Part shown: piece after piece, positions 8,815-17,359 of the stretch
Numbering within the stretch: position 1 is the first letter of the stretch
Layout of the letters: each line of letters begins with the position of its first letter
Assembly: GCF_000316645.1 (NCBI RefSeq)
Contig: NC_019684.1
Span: 3,501,501-3,565,500, forward strand
DNA: 64,000 nt
Direction of reading: 5' to 3'
From: Nostoc sp. PCC 7524
Lineage (GTDB): Bacteria; Cyanobacteriota; Cyanobacteriia; Cyanobacteriales; Nostocaceae
Translations under genes and position numbers: made by a program
The notes under the pieces: model-generated
What the model saw: the letters and a program-made list of their open reading frames with translations, nothing else
The model's database searches: none
What the model was told of the DNA's origin: nothing

Positions 8815-8886
8815 TTTACTTAATAAAAATTTTATTGCTTTTATCTTGATAAATTTTCAGTTTTTCATCTAAAATCTTGTGTTTCA
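8815..8886 (-). CDS. Possible 23-residue peptide upstream of hlyD
   Basis: A short frame from ATG 8886 encodes a lysine-rich peptide (begins MKHKILDEKL, ends KIFIK) with a GGGAAG-like ribosome site six to eight bases upstream. It points the same way as the hlyD/HetP-family set, ~280 bases upstream of hlyD. It has no double-glycine leader. AT-rich DNA gives many such frames, so it is a weak candidate only. The remainder of 8535-9313 is AT-rich DNA followed by heptamer repeats. Confidence 0.18.
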
Positions 8887-9110
8887 TAATCTTCCCTTAA
8901 CTTTGTATAGTAATTTTAGAAACAGAAAATTTATTGTAAAACAGTCACTTAAAATACAGAATACTATTTTTTTGACGCAACTTAAGCCAATTTGGCATTT
9001 TTTTGAATTAGGGAGTGTTGAGTTAGGGCATGGGGGGATGAGGGGGATGGGGGGATGAGGAAGAAGAGGAGCAGGGGAGCGGGGGAGCAGAAGAGAGTTC
9101 TTATTCCTAG

Positions 9111-9159
9111 TCCCCAATCCCCAATCCCCACTCCCCACTCCCCAATCCCCACTCCCCAC
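9111..9159. repeat. Heptanucleotide tandem repeat (TCCCCAA/TCCCCAC)
   Basis: Seven consecutive 7-bp units alternate between TCCCCAA and TCCCCAC, preceded by related purine-rich strings (9025-9100). This is the short tandemly repeated repetitive (STRR) type typical of Nostoc/Anabaena intergenic DNA. A minus-strand open frame across it (8884-9159) is an artefact of the repeats. Confidence 0.85.
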
Positions 9160-9313
9160 TCTTCATCCCAAAGCTAGAAGTCAAAGGAATCAACACTTAT
9201 CTACCATACAGAGGTTCAAGGGAAATGCACCTCTAAAACACCATTGCACAAAACTAGAGTGGGTGAGGAGAGAACAATGAGGTCGTGACCTGACTAAAGT
9301 TCTGAGATTCGCC

Positions 9314-11728
9314 ATGCGGGAACTACATCACACCATTTTGGCTGACAACGAGGAAAAAACTGCTTTGCGTCAGCTGATATTTACATTAAAAGCTTCAGGT
9401 CAGTGTTACTTTCTGAGGAACGAGATTTTACAAGCTTTTTCTAAATACTGTCACCAAATCCAAAAACCTACATATTTTTATTACTCTTCAGCTATCGGTA
9501 AATTACTTCATCGCACCCACGAAATAATTCTGGAGGAGGAAAGTACATGGTTTGTAGTGCGTCCCAAAATCGCTAGCCAAGAGGTTTGGCGACTGACATC
9601 AGAGTTTACCCAGTTTGAGTTGATGTCAACCCAAGCGTTTTTGGATGTGAGCGATCGCTTAGTCAACGCCTATAAACCTAACATCTTAGAAATTGATTTA
9701 AGCCCATTTTACAAAGCTTCCCCCAGTATCAGTGACCCGCGCAACATCGGTCAAGGTTTAGCTTTCCTCAACCATTATCTATGCCATCAATTGGAGAATA
9801 ATCCCCAATGTTGGTTTGAGGGATTGTATTTAGCCTTACAAGAATTGCAATACGATGGGATGCGGCTGTTACTCAATGATCGTATTTCCTCCGGAATTCA
9901 GCTAGCGAAACAAGTTCACCAAGCAATCAAATTTCTCCATCAGCGCCACCCTGATGAACCTTACGCAAAATTCCGCTTTGACTTACAAGAATTGGGTTTG
10001 GAACCGGGTTGGGGTAATACCGCCCACCGCATCCTCGAAACTCTAGAACTCCTAGAACATCTGATTGATAGCCCCCAACCTGCCATCCTCGAAGCGTTCA
10101 TGTCTCGTGTACCTGCGATCTTTCGCGTCGTCCTGGTTTCTATCCACGGTTGGGTGGCGCAAGAGAGAGTCATGGGACGTGACGAAACCCTAGGCCAAGT
10201 AGTCTATGTCCTGGAACAAGCACGCAGCTTAGAAAACAAATTGCGGGAAGATATTAAACTGGCTGGTCTTGACTTGTTAAATATTCAACCCCATGTCATT
10301 ATTCTTACCCGCCTCATCCCTAAATGTGAAGGTACACTATGTAACCTACGTCTGGAAAAGGTAAATGGTACAGAAAACGCCTGGATTTTGCGTGTTCCTT
10401 TTCGCCAATTTAATCCAGAAATCACCGACAATTGGATATCTAAATTTGATATTTGGCCTTATTTAGAATCATTTGCTCTAGATGCAGAGACAGAATTACT
10501 AGCACAATTCCAAGGCAAACCAAATTTAATTATAGGTAACTACAGCGATGGTAACTTAGTCGCCTTTCTGCTTTCTCGTCTTCTCCAAGTTACCCAGTGT
10601 AATATTGCTCACTCTTTAGAAAAACCGAAATATCTATTTAGTAATTTACATTGGCAAGACCTAGAGGAACAGTATCACTTTTCGGCACAATTTACCGCCG
10701 ACTTGATTAGCATGAATGCGGCTGATTTTATCATCACCTCGTCATATCAAGAAATTGTCGGTACACCTGACTCGATGGGACAATACGAATCATACAAATG
10801 CTTTACCATGCCAAATTTATATCATGTGGTAGATGGTATTGATTTGTTTAGTCCAAAGTTCAACTTAGTACCACCGGGAGTTAATGAAAGTATTTTCTTT
10901 TCCTATAGACAAGCCAAAGACCGAGATTCCAATCTGAGTAAACAAGTCTACGAATTAATATTTCACCATGAAGATGCTGAAATTTTGGGTTATTTAGAAA
11001 ACCCCAGCAAAAGACCCATCTTTGCAGTTGCTCCTATCACTTCTATTAAAAATCTTGCTGGTTTAGCGGAATGCTTTGCCAAAAGCCCGGCTTTACAAGA
11101 GCATTGCAATCTGATTCTGTTAACCAGTAAACTACATACTTCCGAAACTACCAACCCAGAAGAAGCTGGAGAAATTCAAAAACTGCATGACCTCATTAAT
11201 CAGTATGGATTGCACAACAAGATACGTTGGTTAGGGCTACGCCTACAAAATCGTGAAGTCGGCGAAGCCTACCGAGTAATTGCAGATTGTCGAGGAATTT
11301 ATGTTCATTTTGCTCGGTTTGAAGCCTTGGGACGGAGCATTTTAGAAGCAATGATTTCCGGTTTACCAACTTTTGCGACTAAATTTGGCGGCGCTTTAGA
11401 AATTATTGAAAATAACACAGATGGATTTTATGTTAATCCGACAGATTTAGAAGGTACTGCCCATAAAATTGTGACGTTCCTCGAAAAATGTGATGCCTAT
11501 CCTGAATATTGGGAAGAAGTATCTGAATGGATGAGTCAGCGAATTCACCATAAATACAACTGGCATTCACATACCAGTAAGTTATTGTCTCTAGCTAAAA
11601 TTTTTAGTTTTTGGAACTTTGTCGTGCCAGAAAATAACGAAGCTAGGGATCGCTATATGGAAGCTTTATTTCATCTTCTTTATAAACCCAGATCAGAAAA
11701 GATTTTAGAAAAACATATGGAGAGATAA
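9314..11728 (+). CDS. sus: Sucrose synthase (GT4 glycosyltransferase)
   Basis: 804 residues, the usual sucrose synthase length. The N-terminal ~260 residues form the regulatory region of the family (MRELHHTILADNEEKTALRQ). The central part has QPHVIILTRLIPKCEGT, and the C-terminal GT4 half contains VPPGVNESIFF, APITSIKNLAGL and the E-x7-E motif in FEALGRSILEAM. The enzyme reversibly converts sucrose and a nucleoside diphosphate into NDP-glucose and fructose. In Anabaena PCC 7120, where two isoforms exist, sucrose cleavage affects diazotrophic growth and glycogen. I cannot say whether this is the SusA or SusB orthologue. The next gene downstream, a GH65-PGM fusion, begins 111 bases later and is probably functionally linked. 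Confidence 0.95.
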   Translation: MRELHHTILADNEEKTALRQLIFTLKASGQCYFLRNEILQAFSKYCHQIQKPTYFYYSSAIGKLLHRTHEIILEEESTWFVVRPKIASQEVWRLTSEFTQFELMSTQAFLDVSDRLVNAYKPNILEIDLSPFYKASPSISDPRNIGQGLAFLNHYLCHQLENNPQCWFEGLYLALQELQYDGMRLLLNDRISSGIQLAKQVHQAIKFLHQRHPDEPYAKFRFDLQELGLEPGWGNTAHRILETLELLEHLIDSPQPAILEAFMSRVPAIFRVVLVSIHGWVAQERVMGRDETLGQVVYVLEQARSLENKLREDIKLAGLDLLNIQPHVIILTRLIPKCEGTLCNLRLEKVNGTENAWILRVPFRQFNPEITDNWISKFDIWPYLESFALDAETELLAQFQGKPNLIIGNYSDGNLVAFLLSRLLQVTQCNIAHSLEKPKYLFSNLHWQDLEEQYHFSAQFTADLISMNAADFIITSSYQEIVGTPDSMGQYESYKCFTMPNLYHVVDGIDLFSPKFNLVPPGVNESIFFSYRQAKDRDSNLSKQVYELIFHHEDAEILGYLENPSKRPIFAVAPITSIKNLAGLAECFAKSPALQEHCNLILLTSKLHTSETTNPEEAGEIQKLHDLINQYGLHNKIRWLGLRLQNREVGEAYRVIADCRGIYVHFARFEALGRSILEAMISGLPTFATKFGGALEIIENNTDGFYVNPTDLEGTAHKIVTFLEKCDAYPEYWEEVSEWMSQRIHHKYNWHSHTSKLLSLAKIFSFWNFVVPENNEARDRYMEALFHLLYKPRSEKILEKHMER

Positions 11729-11839
11729 AAAGGCAATAGGCAATAGGTAATAGTCATTAGTTTTTCTACTTTGCTCCCCTACTTCCTCATCTCTAGTCTT
11801 CAAGACATCTTTTATTTGGAATTTTGAATTGATTTGACC

Positions 11840-14800
11840 ATGAATACCACCAGTTCCTCTCGTGATTTTATCTATAAAGATTGGATGTTAATTGAAACTC
11901 AGTTTGACCCTGAGCAATTACAGTCCAGAGAAACGGTTTTTACCATAGGTAACGGTTACTTAGGAACAAGGGGAAGTTTTGAGGAAGGCTATCCGAATGG
12001 AATGCCAGGAACTTTTATTCATGGTGTCTATGATGATGTGCCGGTAGTGTACACAGAATTAGCGAACTGTCCTGATTGGCTACCGATGATAGTAACAATT
12101 GATGGCGATCGCTTTCGTCTCAATCAAGGTGAAGTATTACAATATCAAAGACAGCTAGATTTGCGTCAAGGTCTTTTGTCTCGTTTCGTGCGTTGGCGCA
12201 GTCCTAGCGGCAAAATTGTTGATATCTATTTAGAACGCTTCGCCAGTCTCACGGACAAACACGTATTAGCCCAACGTTGTCAGATCACACCCTACAATTG
12301 TGAGGCAGTGATTGAAATTCAGGCAAGCATCAACGGCTATGCAGAAAACCAAGGTTTCAATCATTGGGAAGGAATAGACCAAGGTAAAACTAATCAAGGC
12401 GTTTGGCTACATAGTCGTACCCGTAGTTCCCGTATAGAAATTGGCATGGCGGCGAAAATCAACATATGGGGAACGGAAGCCACATTACAAGTCAATACTG
12501 TGCCGGGTTATCCCACCTTAAGCACCAGTTTCTTAGCCACATCAGAAAAAACCGTGAGAGTAGATAATCTGGTGACAGTATTTACATCACGGGAGGTAAA
12601 TACACCAGTCAACGCTGCCAAAGAAAAACTGACACAACTGCCAGACTACGATACTTTACTCACAGCTAACGCTCAAACCTGGGAGCAAGTTTGGCAACAA
12701 AGCGACATAGTAATTACAGGAGATAGTCAAGCTGCTTTTGGTGTGCGCTACAACCTGTTTCAGCTACTAATTGCTGCCCCACGCGATGATGAAAAGGTGA
12801 GTATTCCTGCTAAAACCCTTTCTGGGTTTGGTTATCGCGGTCATATCTTTTGGGATACAGAGATTTTTATCTTGCCCTTTTTCATTTTCAACCAACCAGC
12901 CTTGGCAAAAAACTTACTTAGTTACCGCTATCACACATTAGATGGTGCGCGACGCAAAGCCAAGCATTATGGATTTAAAGGCGTGATGTATGCTTGGGAA
13001 AGTGCTGTGACAGGTGATGAGGTGACACCCCGTTGGTCACTGCCCTATGATTATTATGGCGAAGACGTGCGGATTTGGTGCCGCGATCGCGAAATTCATA
13101 ACAGTGCAGATATTACCTACGCTGTGTGGCACTATTGGCAAGCCACCAATGATGACGAGTGGATGCGCGATTATGGTGCAGAGATTGTTTTAGATACGGC
13201 GATTTTCTGGGCTAGCCGAGTTGAATATAATCCCCAGTTTGACAGATATGAAATTCGTGATGTCATTGGTGCAGATGAGTATCACGAGTTAGTTCACAAT
13301 AACACCTTTACTAATCGGCTGGTGCAATGGCATCTCGAAAAAGCCCTGAAAGTTTACCACTGGTTGCATGAAACTTTCCCAGAAACAGCAACCAAACTAG
13401 AAAATCAGCTGCAACTTTCCCCAGAAATACCAAAGCAATGGCAAGATATCATAGAGAAAATTTGGATTTTCTACGACCCTGAAACCGGACTCATTGAACA
13501 GTTTGAGGGCTTTTTTCAACTGAAAGATATTGATTTAGCCAACTACGAACCACGCCAGCAATCAATACAAGGGATTTTGGGCATTGAAGCCACTAACCAA
13601 AGCCAAGTTCTCAAGCAACCTGATGTATTAATGCTGCTGTACTTAATGCGACTATCAGCAGAGTTTCCCTACCACCAAACAGCACTAGCAACCAATTGGG
13701 ACTACTACGCACCCCGCACCGATATTACCTATGGTTCATCCTTGGGGCCAGCCATTCACGCCATCCTAGCCGCCGACGTAGGCAAACTAGAAACAGCTTA
13801 TGAACGGTTTATGCAAGCCTTAATGGTGGATTTAGAAGATAGTCGCGGTAATACCAGAGATGGTATTCACGGTGCTAGCGCAGGTGGTATTTGGCAAGCA
13901 GTGGTTTTTGGCTTCGGTGGTATTAAATTTACAGACAATGGCCCTGTAGCTCACCCGCACCTACCCCCTGGTTGGTCCCGCTTGAAGTTTCAACTCAATT
14001 GGCGCGGTCAATGGTATGTGTTTGATTTGACAGGAGATAAGGAGATAGGGGAGATGAAGGAACAAGGTAATCTATTCAACACCCAATCCCTAGTCCCCAG
14101 TCCCCAATCCCTAATCCCCAATCCCCAATCCCCAGTCCAAGGCTTTATCTTTGACTTAGATGGCGTACTAACAGATACAGCCGAATATCATTACTTAGCA
14201 TGGCAAAAACTGGCAGATGAGGAGGGTATACCTTTTAGTCGAGAGGCAAACGAAGCCTTGCGGGGGATATCTCGCCGTGCTTCTCTCATGCTAATTCTTG
14301 GACACAGGGAATATTCAGAAGAGCAAATCTTAGAAATGATGGAGCGTAAAAATAACTACTACATAGAACTAATTCAACACATCACACCCAAGGATTTGTT
14401 ACCAGGAGCAGAGGCACTGTTAGATGAACTACGGCAAGCTGGTATTAAAATAGCTATCGGTTCAGCTAGTAAAAATGCTCACACAGTGATAGAAAAACTG
14501 GGTATTACTGATAAAATAGACGCGATCGCTGATGGTTATAGTGTCAAGAAACCTAAACCAGCGCCTGATTTATTTCTCTACGCCGCAGAGCAACTAAACT
14601 TAAAACCTGCACTATGCGTAGTTGTAGAAGATGCAACCGCAGGTGTAGAAGCCGCCTTAGCTGCTGGTATGTGGACAATAGGTATCGGCCCAGAAGAACG
14701 TGTGGGAATAGCCCAGATAGTCCTTCCCAACCTAGCAGGAATCACCTGGAAAGATTTGCAATCTCGACTAAACAAGATAGCCACATCTAAAAATCACTAA
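11840..14800 (+). CDS. GH65 glycoside phosphorylase fused to beta-phosphoglucomutase
   Basis: 986 residues from ATG 11840 (an in-frame TTG lies six bases upstream). Residues ~10-735 are a GH65 enzyme of the maltose/trehalose/kojibiose phosphorylase type, with GNGYLGTRG near the N-terminus, the catalytic acid in VIGADEYHE, and SLGPAIHA and GNTRDGIHGAS later. Such enzymes split alpha-glucosides with phosphate to give beta-glucose 1-phosphate. From residue ~772 a HAD-family beta-phosphoglucomutase follows: DLDGVLTDT nucleophile loop, GSASKNAHTVIEKLG, KKPKPAPD and VVEDATAGVEAA. It would convert that product to glucose 6-phosphate. The two activities are consecutive steps on one chain. The joining segment (from residue ~749) is encoded by heptamer repeats. 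Exact disaccharide substrate unknown. Confidence 0.9.
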   Translation: MNTTSSSRDFIYKDWMLIETQFDPEQLQSRETVFTIGNGYLGTRGSFEEGYPNGMPGTFIHGVYDDVPVVYTELANCPDWLPMIVTIDGDRFRLNQGEVLQYQRQLDLRQGLLSRFVRWRSPSGKIVDIYLERFASLTDKHVLAQRCQITPYNCEAVIEIQASINGYAENQGFNHWEGIDQGKTNQGVWLHSRTRSSRIEIGMAAKINIWGTEATLQVNTVPGYPTLSTSFLATSEKTVRVDNLVTVFTSREVNTPVNAAKEKLTQLPDYDTLLTANAQTWEQVWQQSDIVITGDSQAAFGVRYNLFQLLIAAPRDDEKVSIPAKTLSGFGYRGHIFWDTEIFILPFFIFNQPALAKNLLSYRYHTLDGARRKAKHYGFKGVMYAWESAVTGDEVTPRWSLPYDYYGEDVRIWCRDREIHNSADITYAVWHYWQATNDDEWMRDYGAEIVLDTAIFWASRVEYNPQFDRYEIRDVIGADEYHELVHNNTFTNRLVQWHLEKALKVYHWLHETFPETATKLENQLQLSPEIPKQWQDIIEKIWIFYDPETGLIEQFEGFFQLKDIDLANYEPRQQSIQGILGIEATNQSQVLKQPDVLMLLYLMRLSAEFPYHQTALATNWDYYAPRTDITYGSSLGPAIHAILAADVGKLETAYERFMQALMVDLEDSRGNTRDGIHGASAGGIWQAVVFGFGGIKFTDNGPVAHPHLPPGWSRLKFQLNWRGQWYVFDLTGDKEIGEMKEQGNLFNTQSLVPSPQSLIPNPQSPVQGFIFDLDGVLTDTAEYHYLAWQKLADEEGIPFSREANEALRGISRRASLMLILGHREYSEEQILEMMERKNNYYIELIQHITPKDLLPGAEALLDELRQAGIKIAIGSASKNAHTVIEKLGITDKIDAIADGYSVKKPKPAPDLFLYAAEQLNLKPALCVVVEDATAGVEAALAAGMWTIGIGPEERVGIAQIVLPNLAGITWKDLQSRLNKIATSKNH
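14084..14139 (+). repeat. In-frame heptamer repeat array encoding the interdomain linker
   Basis: Eight 7-bp units (CAATCCC, TAGTCCC, CAGTCCC, CAATCCC, TAATCCC, CAATCCC, CAATCCC, CAGTCCA) sit inside the GH65-PGM gene. They are read as QSLVPSP-QSLIPNP-QSPVQG, a 7-residue period produced by three frames of the 7-bp unit. The same unit type occurs between genes at 9111, 26991, 37481 and 50729. Confidence 0.93.
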
Positions 14801-14920
14801 ACACCCTTAACCTCTCCATCTCTACGCCTCTGCGTGAACTTTTCCTAATTTCATCACTCAACACCAACAAAACTGATATTTGATATTAAGTGGAACACTA
14901 AACCAAAAAGTTAAAGCCTC

Positions 14921-15403
14921 ATGGAACTTAAAACTGTTACCCTAGAAATTCCTGAAAATTGTAACCTGATCCTAGGGCAGAGCCACTTTATTAAAACAGT
15001 AGAAGACCTCTATGAAATGATGGTGGGGATATCCTCACAAGTAAAATTTGGTATTGCTTTTTGTGAAGCGTCAGGAGATTGCCTCATTAGGCTAGCTGGT
15101 AATGATTTGCCTTTACAAGAAATAGCCACAAAAAATGCTCAAGCTGTAGGTGCAGGTCACAGCTTTGTAATTTTACTTAAACAAGCCTATCCTATCAACT
15201 TTCTCAATGCCATTAAGCAATGTCCAGAAGTCTGTACAATTTATTGCGCCACCGCTAATCCTGTCCAGGTAATTGTGGCAGAAACAGAACAAGGTAGAGG
15301 TATTCTCGGCGTAATTGACGGTTTTTCACCCAAGGGAATTGAAGATCCCGAAGATATCAACGCACGGCATACTTTGCTGCGGCGGATTGGTTACAAGTTA
15401 TAG
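14921..15403 (+). CDS. Adenosine-specific kinase family protein (PF04008-like)
   Basis: 160 residues, compact and without signal or membrane segment. It resembles throughout a small family annotated as adenosine-specific kinase or adenosine-binding protein, known from archaea and some bacteria: [51 protein letters not shown] and [10 protein letters not shown]. The GHSF motif and glycine-rich GRGILGV stretch are the best conserved parts. Biochemical support for kinase activity is limited. It is 120 bases downstream of the GH65-PGM gene on the same strand, and a functional link is not evident. Confidence 0.75.
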   Translation: MELKTVTLEIPENCNLILGQSHFIKTVEDLYEMMVGISSQVKFGIAFCEASGDCLIRLAGNDLPLQEIATKNAQAVGAGHSFVILLKQAYPINFLNAIKQCPEVCTIYCATANPVQVIVAETEQGRGILGVIDGFSPKGIEDPEDINARHTLLRRIGYKL

Positions 15404-15476
15404 CTATTAGCTGGGATTTTTAACAAAAAATCATAGCAATGATTAATGCGATCGCAACAGGAGCTATGCCAAGAAT

Positions 15477-15929
15477 ATGTCCCTTAATTACCGGGAAAAA
15501 ATCGTTGCTCTGTGGATAGTCTTTCTTTTAGGAACTCTGTTTCATACCCAATTGGCTTTGATGCCACTTTTCCACGGCTTGAGCGTAATTGAATCACAAA
15601 AAGCCACATCAATTAATGAAATATCAGGAATTATGTGGTTGATGTTGGGCTTTTTTAGCCTACCGATGCTAGCAATAATTGCTACTGTCTTTACTGATGC
15701 TAGACGCTATAGAGTCATTCATTTTGCTCTCACTGTGTTTTATACAGTCATGAACTTAAGTCATGTAATTGTAGACTTGTTGTTACCGCAAGTTATCTGG
15801 TATCAAATCACCCTAATGGTGCTATTGTTTTTGATTGGTTTGTTATTAAATATTGTCGCCTTCCAATGGATGAAAGCACCTCTAAGAAATAACAACAGAT
15901 TCTCAGAACCATTAACAACTCAGCGTTAA
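15477..15929 (+). CDS. Four-helix membrane protein of unknown function
   Basis: 150 residues with about four hydrophobic segments (near 10-30, 58-80, 88-108 and 115-138) and short loops, one carrying DARRYRVIHF. A GGAG ribosome site lies 11 bases before the ATG. It resembles small integral membrane proteins found in cyanobacteria, but I recognise no named family. It may be co-transcribed with the preceding adenosine-specific kinase family gene (73-base gap). Confidence 0.7.
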   Translation: MSLNYREKIVALWIVFLLGTLFHTQLALMPLFHGLSVIESQKATSINEISGIMWLMLGFFSLPMLAIIATVFTDARRYRVIHFALTVFYTVMNLSHVIVDLLLPQVIWYQITLMVLLFLIGLLLNIVAFQWMKAPLRNNNRFSEPLTTQR

Positions 15930-15972
15930 AATCCTAACCTCTAGCCCCTCTTTGTCAAAGCAAGTTAAAAAC

Positions 15973-16416
15973 CTACTTAACGCTTTGCTTCTTTTGCTGC
16001 GAAATCAAAATAGTATAGCTATACTGCCGTTGAGTTAAATTACCCACAGATATGGAGTATTTACCAGACTGCCAATGACCAGATAATTCTGGGAAACTAT
16101 CAGGGGAACTATCTGGTAAAACGCAAAAACGCCCTCCAGGACCATTAATTAATAGTGTTGTCTTTCCTAGGCTTTGTGCAGTGACACGTAGATAAGGTAA
16201 TGCCTCCGTAACTTCAATAACATGGTTGGGTGTAGCCGGAATGTTACCACAATTACTGGCAACAGTTTTCTCAGATGTACCATTTAAAACCAGTGGATCT
16301 GAGGGTAAGTTGCGGCTTACCTTAATCACAGGTGTTTGAGCTACAATCGCCTCAGCCAACACAAAACTGATTGCCAAAGCAGTAGGAACAATTCTTAATA
16401 GGCTAAAAGTCGTCAT
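15973..16416 (-). CDS. Secreted protein of unknown function
   Basis: 147 residues. A signal peptide of ~27 residues (LRIVPTALAISFVLAEAIVA) precedes a small beta-rich domain with NCGNIPATPNHVIEVTE, GKTTLLINGPGGRFCVL and a C-terminal YSYTILIS. Two cysteines (in NCGN and FCVL) could form a disulfide, which fits a periplasmic or surface protein. I recall similar secreted proteins in filamentous cyanobacteria but no assigned role. It converges with the membrane protein gene at 15477-15929. Confidence 0.65.
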   Translation of the reverse strand: MTTFSLLRIVPTALAISFVLAEAIVAQTPVIKVSRNLPSDPLVLNGTSEKTVASNCGNIPATPNHVIEVTEALPYLRVTAQSLGKTTLLINGPGGRFCVLPDSSPDSFPELSGHWQSGKYSISVGNLTQRQYSYTILISQQKKQSVK

Positions 16417-16869
16417 ATATACTTATTTACACTCGGAACAATTATTAATACAAATATTCTGATTTAATAGACGCTACTCAACTAGCCTTGTTCCTCAATC
16501 TCTTGTATAAATTTTTATCAAATTATTTAGTAATAATATCTTTAAATAATGAAAATAATGTGAAGTAATTAAAATATGAGAAAACCTGGAATAAATTGAT
16601 TATATAGCCGTAAAATTGACCAAATTTATAAGTTATTTAAAGTAGTTAGAAAATGCAATACTGAAAAGCCAGTTACAGAAAATAGCGAATTATACCTAAA
16701 GATCAAGGGATTACACACCAAGACATTGGTTAAAATCACAGACAAAAGCACTAGCAATGATGGGGACTGATGCCCAGATAGAACAGCCAAAAATCCCTTT
16801 GTATCAGTCCTGATCATATGTTGGTAGGCTTGTTATTTAACAAGGGTCTTAACTGAGGTAAACAAATTT
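16417..16869. other. Intergenic, AT-rich; no gene seen
   Basis: The gap lies between the secreted-protein gene and the small membrane-protein gene upstream of hglK. It is AT-rich in its first half. A 63-codon minus frame (16626-16817) has no ribosome site, no domain and unusual composition, so I do not call it. Promoters for the divergent flanking genes must lie here, but I see no clear regulator site. Confidence 0.6.
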
Positions 16870-17199
16870 ATGACTCCTCAACCAGAAGAAGACGTACAAC
16901 GTCGCCTCCGACAATTAGAAGCTGAGGTTAATTCCACAAAATCGCCAGTGGCAGATCCCAAACAGACTTCCCAATCTAGTTGGCTCAACTGGAAAAGTCA
17001 CTTAGAAAGATGGCAACTCTGGTTCAATGGCTTATCAGGGACAAGTAAGCTAGTGTTTGTGGGCGTGGCAGCGTTATTGGGTTTGTCGATTGTGCAAATG
17101 GTACTAAAACTGGTTGTATCTGCTCTCAGTCTGGCGTTGTTAGCTGGGTTGGTGTATCTTGGATACAAATTTTTTGTATCTGGCAATTCACGTAATTAA
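16870..17199 (+). CDS. Small membrane protein upstream of hglK
   Basis: 109 residues. A charged N-terminal helix (EEDVQRRLRQLEAEV), a Ser/Lys linker and an amphipathic tryptophan-rich stretch (SSWLNWKSHLERWQLW) precede a hydrophobic hairpin from ~58 to 102 (LVFVGVAALLGL, then ALSLALLAGLVYLGYKFF). I recognise no named domain. It points toward hglK with a 160-base gap filled by purine-rich repeats. A shared transcript is possible but not shown. Confidence 0.65.
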   Translation: MTPQPEEDVQRRLRQLEAEVNSTKSPVADPKQTSQSSWLNWKSHLERWQLWFNGLSGTSKLVFVGVAALLGLSIVQMVLKLVVSALSLALLAGLVYLGYKFFVSGNSRN

Positions 17200-17223
17200 T
17201 AGTCGTTATTAGGGGTTAGAGGC

Positions 17224-17265
17224 TAGGAGCAGGGTAGGGGAGCAGGGGAGCAGAGGAGCAGAGGA
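17224..17265. repeat. Purine-rich short tandem repeat (GGAGCAG-type)
   Basis: Imperfect 7-8-bp units of GGGGAGCA / GAGGAGCA fill part of the gap between the small membrane-protein gene and hglK. Confidence 0.7.
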
Positions 17266-17359
17266 GAAAATCATACTCATTACTCAGCACTCTTGCAAAT
17301 CAGTCTATGTTAAACACACCGGCAACGGTAAAGAAATAAAGTCAAAGGGAATCATAATA

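Noticed and set aside
8884..9159. 91-codon minus-strand open frame
   Set aside because: It runs through heptamer repeats, giving low-complexity Pro/Leu/Ser codons, and has no ribosome site.
16626..16817. 63-codon minus-strand frame before the hglK-region gene
   Set aside because: No ribosome site, no recognisable fold, AT-rich DNA; not called.
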